Source: Gammaproteobacteria bacterium (GTDB taxonomy: Bacteria; Pseudomonadota; Gammaproteobacteria; Pseudomonadales; Halieaceae). From it: DNA of 55,085 bases. Under the pieces are notes generated by a model. The model searched no databases. It worked only from the letters and a program-made list of their open reading frames with translations, and was not told where the DNA came from. The stretch lies in NCBI GenBank assembly GCA_030426545.1, contig JAUHYL010000023.1, positions 1-55,085 on the forward strand, given 5' to 3'. A program made the position numbers and the translations under genes. Numbering within the stretch: position 1 is the stretch's first letter; each line of letters opens with the position of its first letter. Shown piece by piece: positions 48,988 through 55,085 of this stretch.

Positions 48988-51534
48988 ATGAAACGCCCCT
49001 TATGCCTTTCTATCACCGCTCTTTTGGGGGCCACCACCACGCTGCCGTCGCATATGGCCAACGCCGAGGCCCTGGTGCTGGAAGAGGTCGTTGTCACCGC
49101 GCGTAAACGTGAGGAATCGCTGCAGGAAGTGCCGGTTGCCGTTTCTGCTTTCAACGCCGAAATCATGGAGTCCATGGGCATCCGCAATCTGCGTGATTTT
49201 GATGGACTGGTGCCCGGCCTGCACCTCGGGGGTGGCGGCAATGGCCTGAAAGGTGACGGTAACGCCTATATTCGCGGGGTGGGTCAACGTGAGACGCGAG
49301 TGACCATCGATTCGGGCGTGGGCATCTATCTCGACGATGTGTACATTGCGCGCGCCTCGGGCGCGTTGCTGGACGCGGTGGATATACAGAGTGTACAGGT
49401 ACTCCGAGGGCCGCAGGGCACACTGTTCGGCAAGAACACCACCGGCGGCGCCATTCTCTACCAGTCCAGGAAGCCCGAGTCCGATTTTTCCGCGGACGCA
49501 CGGCTAACCCTGGGCAACTACGACCGGAGGGATGTATCGCTGGCCGTCAACGTGCCGCTGGTAGAAGACAAGCTGCTCTCGCGCTGGACCGTGGCGAGTG
49601 TGCAGCAGGACGGTTACACCGAGAACGCCGCCGACGGCACGGACTGGATTGACGATGATCGCCAGATCGCCATCGGACAGCTGCGCTGGCTGCCCTCCGA
49701 CGATGTCATCGTCGACTTCAGCGCCAATTACACCCGCACAGACCAGAAACCACAGGGCGTAAAGTGCAACTGGCTGGGCGATGAACTGGAAGAGGCCGGC
49801 TTCCCCCAGGAAGGCTCACTGGAAACCCTGATCAACATTTTCGCCCCGGAAACCGTGGAAGAAGCCTGTAATCGCAGCGGTGATGATCTGCCCATCGACA
49901 AATTCCTCAGCGAGCAGAGCAGCACAAACAACATCTTCTACCAGGGCACCTATCAGGTCAGCACAACGATGGCGACCGCGGCAGTCTACTGGGATATCAG
50001 CGACACCTTGCAACTGAAGAGCATCACCTCGTACCGCAATACCGCGCAGGAAGCCGATGAAGACATTGACGGTATGGACCTGGTGGTTGTCGGACGCCTT
50101 GGTGTGCGTGACAACGACACCGACCAGTACTCGCAGGAGTTCCAGTTTATCGGCAATGCCATGAACGAACGGCTGAACTATACGTTCGGTCTCTATGCCT
50201 TCTACGAAGAGACCGACAACGACTGGCTGCAGGACTTCGCCGGCTACATAGAGACCACCACCTCATCCAACCCTGCCGCGGGCATCAACACCACCATGCT
50301 GACGCGCTCCAATCTGCACGAACGCGAAACAGAGAACGTCTCCTACGCAGGTTTCGGTCAGCTTGATTTCGACCTGACCGAAACCCTGATACTCACCGCT
50401 GGCCTGCGCTACACCTGGGAGAAGCGCAAAACTACCTACAACGAATCGCGGGTGTACCTGCCCAGCATTGGCAACGGCGAATACCTCGGCGATCTGGATA
50501 CCATCTACTCGGCCAACATCCTGCACAACTTCTCGGAGCCCGGCGGCAGGCCGGTCACCGAATGGCTGTACGGCTTCGACCCGGACGGCCCCGGCGGACA
50601 ACCCTTTGAGGTTGGCGCGTTTGGCACACTCTCGGATGATCGCAACGACGATGACTGGAACCCCATGGCGAGCATCAAGTACTTGCCAACCGATGATGTA
50701 CTTGAGGCACTGGGGCTGGACAGCGGCATGACCTACCTGACCTACAGCACCGGGTTCCGCTCCGGCGGGGTTACCGTGGGTAACGGCGACTTTGACGGCG
50801 ACCAGATCATCGACCTGGAGAACTACAAGCCCGAGTTCGTCGATATGATCGAACTGGGTTTCAAGATCGAGGCATTCAACAGAAAGCTTCGCGCCAATAT
50901 CGCCATGTTCTACCAGCAGTATGACGATATTCAGCTGACCACAACCATTCCCGACCCGAACTTCGGCGTACCCCTGCCGGCCATCGAGAATGCTGGCGAG
51001 GCGGAGATTTCCGGCATCGAAACCGAGTTCACCCTGCTGCCGACGGATAACCTGCGCTTTACCGGCAGCGTCGCGTACATGGATGCAGAGTATAAGGAGT
51101 GGTTGTCACAGGTGCCGGACCCGGCAACGGGAGAACAGGTTACCATCGATCGCTCGGACGAACCCATGCCGCGAGCGCCGGAGTGGATGGCCTTTCTCTC
51201 CACAGACTATTTCATCAACACGAACGACTACGGCACCTTTGTCGCCAACTTTGTCATTCGCTACACCGATGAACTGTACGGCGGCTTCGACCGTCCAAGC
51301 TTTTTCGTTCAGGATGAGATCAATGCACCTGCTGAGACGTTTTACGACACCCGCCTGACCTGGACAGCACCGGATGACCGCCTGACCATCGCCGCCTGGG
51401 TGAAAAACCTTACCGACATTGACGACCACCTGCGCGGCGGCGTACCCACGGTCGGCGTGGCCCGCACATCCGGCGGCACCTTCGCCAGGCCACGCACCTA
51501 CGGCATCGATCTTAGCTATCGCTTTGGCAACTAG
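48988..51534 (+). CDS. TonB-dependent outer-membrane receptor
   Basis: The 848-residue receptor has GGAG upstream of its ATG, a signal peptide (LCLSITALLGATTTLPSHMANA) and the TonB box LVLEEVVVTARKREESLQEVPVAVSAF. The plug contains VQVLRGPQGTLFGKNTTGGAI near residue 135. The barrel ends in GIDLSYRFGN, with two residues after the final Phe. It is the only intact receptor in this part of the window, since its neighbour at 45450-47926 is frameshifted. A HAD-type gene follows 13 bases after its stop and is probably in the same operon. The ligand is not readable; the ARKREESLQEVPVA type is common for hydrophobic or plant-derived ligands. Confidence 0.94.
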   Translation: MKRPLCLSITALLGATTTLPSHMANAEALVLEEVVVTARKREESLQEVPVAVSAFNAEIMESMGIRNLRDFDGLVPGLHLGGGGNGLKGDGNAYIRGVGQRETRVTIDSGVGIYLDDVYIARASGALLDAVDIQSVQVLRGPQGTLFGKNTTGGAILYQSRKPESDFSADARLTLGNYDRRDVSLAVNVPLVEDKLLSRWTVASVQQDGYTENAADGTDWIDDDRQIAIGQLRWLPSDDVIVDFSANYTRTDQKPQGVKCNWLGDELEEAGFPQEGSLETLINIFAPETVEEACNRSGDDLPIDKFLSEQSSTNNIFYQGTYQVSTTMATAAVYWDISDTLQLKSITSYRNTAQEADEDIDGMDLVVVGRLGVRDNDTDQYSQEFQFIGNAMNERLNYTFGLYAFYEETDNDWLQDFAGYIETTTSSNPAAGINTTMLTRSNLHERETENVSYAGFGQLDFDLTETLILTAGLRYTWEKRKTTYNESRVYLPSIGNGEYLGDLDTIYSANILHNFSEPGGRPVTEWLYGFDPDGPGGQPFEVGAFGTLSDDRNDDDWNPMASIKYLPTDDVLEALGLDSGMTYLTYSTGFRSGGVTVGNGDFDGDQIIDLENYKPEFVDMIELGFKIEAFNRKLRANIAMFYQQYDDIQLTTTIPDPNFGVPLPAIENAGEAEISGIETEFTLLPTDNLRFTGSVAYMDAEYKEWLSQVPDPATGEQVTIDRSDEPMPRAPEWMAFLSTDYFINTNDYGTFVANFVIRYTDELYGGFDRPSFFVQDEINAPAETFYDTRLTWTAPDDRLTIAAWVKNLTDIDDHLRGGVPTVGVARTSGGTFARPRTYGIDLSYRFGN

Positions 51535-51547
51535 AGGACTTTACACA

Positions 51548-52201
51548 ATGGCCCACCCTATCAAGGCCGTGTTGTTTGATTTCGGCGGCGTGTTCACCGA
51601 CTCCCCCTTCCACGCCGTCAACGACTTCGGTGAGGAAATCGGGGTTGGCGCAGAACGCGTCACCGAAATTGTGTTCGGCTCCTATGAAAACGATGGTGAC
51701 CATCCCTGGCACCAGCTTGAACGCGGCGAGATCACCCTGGAAAACACGCGTGAACTCATCCTGGAACGAGGCCGCGCGCACGATCTCGAAATAGACATCT
51801 ACACGCTGTTCATGAAGATGGCAGAATCCAATGCGGGCGCAGGTAACCGCACCGCCCTGGTAGATCGCGTTCGCGGCCTCAAGTCAGAGGGCTACCCGAC
51901 AGGCCTGGTCACCAACAACGTCGCAGAGTTCGGCGACGGCTGGCGCGGGCTGATACCGGTCGATGAACTATTCGATTTCGTCGTCGATTCCAGCAGCGTG
52001 GGCGTGCGCAAACCAGACCCAAGAATTTTCGAGATCGCCATCAAGCATCTCGACGGCATCGACCCGTCGCAAACCCTGTTCCTGGACGACTACCAGGCCA
52101 ACGTGGACGCCGCCCGCGAGTTCGGCCTGCAGTCAATGCTGGTCACCACGGATCTGGACGCGGTAATCCTCGAACTGGACGAGCTGTTAAGCAAGGGGTA
52201 A
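51548..52201 (+). CDS. HAD-IA hydrolase-like protein (epoxide-hydrolase/ACAD10-type HAD domain)
   Basis: The start was set at the ATG at 51548 (MAHPIKAVLFDFGGVFTDSPF), after GAGG and just past the receptor stop. The 217-residue protein has nucleophile-position Asp11, but position 13 is Gly (FDFGGV). This pattern is shared by the HAD domains of soluble epoxide hydrolase and ACAD10 and by YihX-like phosphatases. Later motifs are GLVTNNVAEFGDGW, VGVRKPDPRIFEIAIKHL with the conserved Lys, and LFLDDYQANVDAARE. It may be a phosphatase with altered acid-base chemistry. Its close linkage to the TonB receptor suggests a job in processing the imported compound. Confidence 0.88.
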   Translation: MAHPIKAVLFDFGGVFTDSPFHAVNDFGEEIGVGAERVTEIVFGSYENDGDHPWHQLERGEITLENTRELILERGRAHDLEIDIYTLFMKMAESNAGAGNRTALVDRVRGLKSEGYPTGLVTNNVAEFGDGWRGLIPVDELFDFVVDSSSVGVRKPDPRIFEIAIKHLDGIDPSQTLFLDDYQANVDAAREFGLQSMLVTTDLDAVILELDELLSKG

Positions 52202-52331
52202 TTCCTGCTGAAATCAGCAGAGCGTCCCAATAGTTACGCCAGATTATTACCAACCCATACGCCAGACCCGTTGCCGAAACAGCCGCAGAAGCCAACCACC
52301 GACCTACAGCAACGAGAAAGGAATCCCAAAT

Positions 52332-52404
52332 GGCCAGACGGTGCACGGGTTGCGAGGTGAGTATCTCAGCCTTCCGAACCTCGCAACCCGTGCACCGTCT
52401 GGCC
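52332..52404. repeat. 27-bp perfect inverted repeat between convergent genes
   Basis: The left arm (52332-52358) begins GGCCAGACGGTGCACGGG and is perfectly complementary to the right arm (52378-52404), which begins ACCTCGCAACCCGTGCAC. The loop is 19 bases (52359-52377). The right side is followed by CAGAAAAAACTC and not by a T-tract, so it is not a textbook intrinsic terminator on either strand. It sits between the HAD gene stop (52201) and the carotenoid oxygenase stop (52436). Transcripts of both genes would end in or read into a very stable stem. Confidence 0.85.
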
Positions 52405-52435
52405 CAGAAAAAACTCTCTAACCGCCCTCAAAAAA

Positions 52436-54079
52436 TCAACCCGCCCCAACCCAGGAACCATGAAACCCCGCAGGAATACGCAAAGGCAAATGCGCCCGAC
52501 AAACCGGCCCACGCTCCACGTCCGCCGCATCGAGCACCAGCATCTCCGACAGCCCAGTGCCCTTGTTATAAGCAAGATTCAATAGATAGCCGTCGCCCTC
52601 GTCGGCATCCGCACTACGCGGAGCCAGCACCGGCTCGCCGAACAGGTAACTACCGTCACCCCAGCGCTGACAGCTACCAGAGTGCATATCGTAGTGCAGA
52701 ATCTGGTTGAAGATCAGTTGCTGCTCCGTACTACCCGCCAGATAAGCGTGACGATGCTGGCGCGTCATGTAGCGGTCATCCGTGCGCGGGAACTCACCCG
52801 TGGTATCTCCGTCGAGAATCTCCTCAGTAACACTCTTGCCGCCGCCCGCAAGGTCGATGGTCCAACGTCGCAGGGAAGGCGATAGCCCCTCGCTGTTATC
52901 CGCCATTGTACCGTCGAGCTTGGGCGCAAACTGTGTGGCGTTCGAGGCGCAAATATCCACAACGATGTTGTTGCCCTCCTCCCAGGCATTCACCATGTGG
53001 AAGCTCCAGCGCGCCTCCATATCGAACCAGCGCACATCGGCCGCGGTGCCATCACGCGGCATCACGCCAAAATGCGCACCGCGGTCCGGTTCCCAGGCCA
53101 TTGGCAGGCCGCCCGCCATGGCGCGCTCAAGGTTGAAGACCAGTGGATAGACCGGGAATACCACATAGCGCTCGGTGACGAAAAAGTCGTGCGCAAAGGA
53201 AGGAAACGGCGCCTCGATCATTTCGTTCTTGATCAGCTTGCCGTTGCGATCGGCAATGTTGAGCCGCAGAAACTCGGAGAAAGGCCCCTTGGCCTGGTTA
53301 CCGAAGAAAACCATCTCACCACTGGCGTGGTCAAACTTCGGGTGCGCCGTGATCGGGCCATCGATCTGGCCGTCATAGTCGAAGTTGCCAACCGTTTTCA
53401 GCGTGTCCGGCTCCAACTCCACCGCGATAGTGCCCTCCATCAGGGCCATCAGCCGATTACCGTGCCACACAATGTGCGTATTGGCTGTGTTGTAGTGCTC
53501 CTCGGCCACTGACGGGTCGGCCTTCATCGGATTGCCAAGCACCCCGAATAGAGATTCCCCGGCGGCGCGCTCCAGCTCGTACTTTTCCGTGCGAACCCAG
53601 CGATTCTTCCACGAGACCCGGCCATCGGCGAACTCGAACCGCTGAATCATGCCGTCGCCGTGAAACCAGTGATACTCATCCCCATCCCGGGGCGGGTACA
53701 GGGGATCTGGTCCATTGCGAAAGTAAACACCCTGCAGATCCGCCGGCAGCTCGCCTTCGATGACCAGATCCGGCGCATCGCATTCAATGCCGGAGGGGGC
53801 CATCGGCCCCTGTAGAAATACATTGTCGGGGAAAGGTTGAGTCATGCTTGCGCTCCGGCTGTTCAACAGGGTTCGAAAGTAAGGGTGCAGCAGGCCGGGA
53901 TCGATCTGTGCGTTACCCGTCAGATCCGCCATGGCCAGCGCCGCAATGCGCTGTTCAGTGTAGTTCAGGATGGCGCCGAGAACATCCGTATTGTGCTCAA
54001 CTCGCTTCAGTGCTGTCGGAGCAGCCGACACCGAGGGCAATGGCTGCAGCCCCGCTGACGGGACAGGACTAGCGGTCAC
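52436..54079 (-). CDS. Carotenoid cleavage oxygenase family protein
   Basis: The 547-residue protein, with a GTG start at 54079, has the family's seven-bladed propeller pattern. It carries the four iron-binding histidine regions: ITAHPKFD, FAHDFFVTERYVVFP, WSFHMVNAWEE and IPAGFHGSWV. RNGPDPLYPPRDGDEYHWFHGDGMI near residue 120 is also typical. Enzymes of this family use Fe(II) and O2 to split carotenoids or stilbene-like compounds such as lignostilbene. Residues 1-80 form an N-terminal extension before the conserved core, partly Ala/Pro-rich. It lacks a signal peptide. The substrate, apocarotenoid or lignostilbene type, cannot be decided from sequence. Confidence 0.94.
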   Translation of the reverse strand: MTASPVPSAGLQPLPSVSAAPTALKRVEHNTDVLGAILNYTEQRIAALAMADLTGNAQIDPGLLHPYFRTLLNSRSASMTQPFPDNVFLQGPMAPSGIECDAPDLVIEGELPADLQGVYFRNGPDPLYPPRDGDEYHWFHGDGMIQRFEFADGRVSWKNRWVRTEKYELERAAGESLFGVLGNPMKADPSVAEEHYNTANTHIVWHGNRLMALMEGTIAVELEPDTLKTVGNFDYDGQIDGPITAHPKFDHASGEMVFFGNQAKGPFSEFLRLNIADRNGKLIKNEMIEAPFPSFAHDFFVTERYVVFPVYPLVFNLERAMAGGLPMAWEPDRGAHFGVMPRDGTAADVRWFDMEARWSFHMVNAWEEGNNIVVDICASNATQFAPKLDGTMADNSEGLSPSLRRWTIDLAGGGKSVTEEILDGDTTGEFPRTDDRYMTRQHRHAYLAGSTEQQLIFNQILHYDMHSGSCQRWGDGSYLFGEPVLAPRSADADEGDGYLLNLAYNKGTGLSEMLVLDAADVERGPVCRAHLPLRIPAGFHGSWVGAG

Positions 54080-54191
54080 AGCGTGTCCCGCATTTGTTCG
54101 GGTTCAGAGCCGCCACTATACTGTCGATGCCCTACGGCAGTGCCAGGTCAACCTACACTGCAGCCTTCCTACGAATCAGCAGGATCCACTC

Positions 54192-55085
54192 ATGAGAAAA
54201 GTCTTTGCTTCACTCGGGATTGTTATCGTTCTGCTGGCAGTATTGGCCTACAGCTACCGGGATGAAGTGGTGCGTGCCGTGTTTGCCGCCTCGCTGTTCA
54301 GGGGTGTGGAGCAGTACGACAATTTCAACCGGGTGGCGGACTTGTTCCCCACCACGACAATGACCGCGTCCACCCGTCCGTACCGGTTTCCGAAGGGCGC
54401 GCCCGCCAATCTGCCATCGACGTTTGTCTACAAGGGCAGGCAAACCGACGTTGACGACTTTCTGGCGTTAACAGACACAGCTGCACTACTGGTTCTCAAA
54501 GACGGCGCAATGGTGCACGAGCAGTACAGACTAACCGGTGGCCCTGATGTGAACTGGCTGTCCATGTCCGTCGCCAAGAGCTTTCTTTCAACCGGCATCG
54601 GAATAGCCGTGGACGAGGGCCTGATCGACATCCACAAAACAATGGAAGCGTATGTGCCCCTGCTGGCAGGTTCCGCCTACGACGGTGTGCGCATCAAGGA
54701 TGTGCTGCAAATGTCTTCCGGCGCTGCCTGGGACGAAACATATTCTGACCCGGGCTCGGAGATTAATCGCCTCGGCAGAGTGCTGGCGCTGGGCGGCTCT
54801 ACCAGCGAATTCGTTGCCGGGATGCAGCGTGAATTTGAGCCGGGCACCGTCAACCGCTACAACTCCGCCGATACACAGGCGCTCGGCTTACTGCTGACCC
54901 ATGCAACGGGCAAGTCCATCACGGCGTACCTGACAGAAAGAATCTGGCATCCGCTGGGTATGGAAAACGACGCTTACTGGATCATCGACAGCGAAAACGT
55001 GGAGATGGCATTTTTCGGATTGAATGCCACCGCCAGAGATTACAGCAAGCTGGGTGAACTGTTCAGAAACCATGGCGAATGGCGG
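54192..55085 (+). CDS. Serine beta-lactamase-fold hydrolase (partial, runs off the window)
   Basis: The frame from the ATG at 54192 stays open to the last base, giving 298 residues of an incomplete protein. An N-terminal hydrophobic segment (VFASLGIVIVLLAVLAYSY) serves as a signal anchor. The active-site Ser126-x2-Lys129 lies in LSMSVAKSFLSTG. RYNSADTQALG near residue 223 gives the Tyr of the second motif, in the form seen in NylB-type 6-aminohexanoate hydrolases and esterases of this fold. The third motif would lie beyond the window. It is probably a periplasmic or membrane-bound esterase, amidase or peptidase, and is less likely a true antibiotic-degrading beta-lactamase. Confidence 0.88.
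   Translation, partial: MRKVFASLGIVIVLLAVLAYSYRDEVVRAVFAASLFRGVEQYDNFNRVADLFPTTTMTASTRPYRFPKGAPANLPSTFVYKGRQTDVDDFLALTDTAALLVLKDGAMVHEQYRLTGGPDVNWLSMSVAKSFLSTGIGIAVDEGLIDIHKTMEAYVPLLAGSAYDGVRIKDVLQMSSGAAWDETYSDPGSEINRLGRVLALGGSTSEFVAGMQREFEPGTVNRYNSADTQALGLLLTHATGKSITAYLTERIWHPLGMENDAYWIIDSENVEMAFFGLNATARDYSKLGELFRNHGEWR

Noticed and set aside
52332-52404. Integron attC site or CRISPR-type repeat
   Set aside because: It has no integron-type core sites (GTTRRRY with its partner) and no repeat-spacer pattern, and the two arms are perfect complements.
1-55085. tRNA or rRNA genes
   Set aside because: No cloverleaf-ending CCA pattern with T-loop consensus and no conserved rRNA segments were noticed by eye. 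A tool run would be needed to exclude weak cases.

Overview
The window looks like chromosomal DNA from an aerobic, probably marine gammaproteobacterium. The best guess is the Halieaceae / OM60-NOR5 group, or a relative in Cellvibrionales. This is inferred from gene content: five TonB-dependent receptors, stacked acyl-CoA dehydrogenases, a carotenoid oxygenase, a type IV pilus Pil-Chp chemosensory cluster, and GC-rich codon use that leaves long antisense open frames. No rRNA, tRNA, CRISPR array, integrase or transposase was seen.

Region 1 (about 0.3-15.3 kb) is a catabolic island for CoA-activated acids. Operon A (minus, 2899 to 300) has a quinone-type oxidoreductase, an iron alcohol dehydrogenase and a hotdog thioesterase. 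Operon B (minus, 5663 to 3011) has a MaoC hydratase, an MFE-2-like SDR and a thiolase, ending in a hairpin terminator. A Rieske oxygenase gene (plus, 5914) diverges from operon B. Operon C (minus, 15047 to 9644) has two adjacent acyl-CoA dehydrogenases, an acyl-CoA synthetase and a third, ACAD10/11-type dehydrogenase. Two TonB receptors (9523-7085 and 17641-15347) are the likely importers. The promoters of operons B and C carry the same 37-bp element: two fixed blocks separated by 11 variable bases, with -35/-10 boxes in register. They are therefore probably one regulon. Together the genes could import, activate, dehydrogenate, hydrate, oxidise and thiolytically cleave a bulky acyl or steroid-like substrate. 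The substrate itself is inference.

Region 2 (17.6-22.5 kb) holds a divergent TonB receptor, a secreted protein that joins a chalcone-isomerase-like domain to a C-terminal TonB-like domain, and a small unknown gene next to an AT-rich stretch.

Region 3 (22.6-38 kb, minus strand) holds a Pil-Chp cluster: pilG, pilI, pilJ, a ChpA split over two genes, a ChpC-like CheW protein and an unknown tail gene. The second ChpA half has a strongly acidic N-terminal region of about 770 residues. No methyltransferase, methylesterase or PilH is present here. Upstream lies a set with a DsbA/FrnE-like protein, a SnoaL-like protein, a regulator whose AAA+ domain has lost its usual motifs, and an unknown 200-residue protein. 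A long nested hairpin lies in the pilG leader.

Region 4 (38.2-45.4 kb) holds a small unknown protein, an AlkB-type dioxygenase, two related cobalamin-binding-type radical SAM proteins in tandem, and a divergent membrane-anchored DUF3089-like hydrolase.

Region 5 (45.4-55.1 kb) holds a TonB receptor gene broken by a single-base frameshift, a HAD phosphatase, an intact TonB receptor operonic with a second HAD protein, a 27-bp perfect inverted repeat between convergent genes, a carotenoid oxygenase, and the start of a beta-lactamase-fold serine hydrolase that runs off the end. All calls were made by eye from sequence motifs, without database searches.
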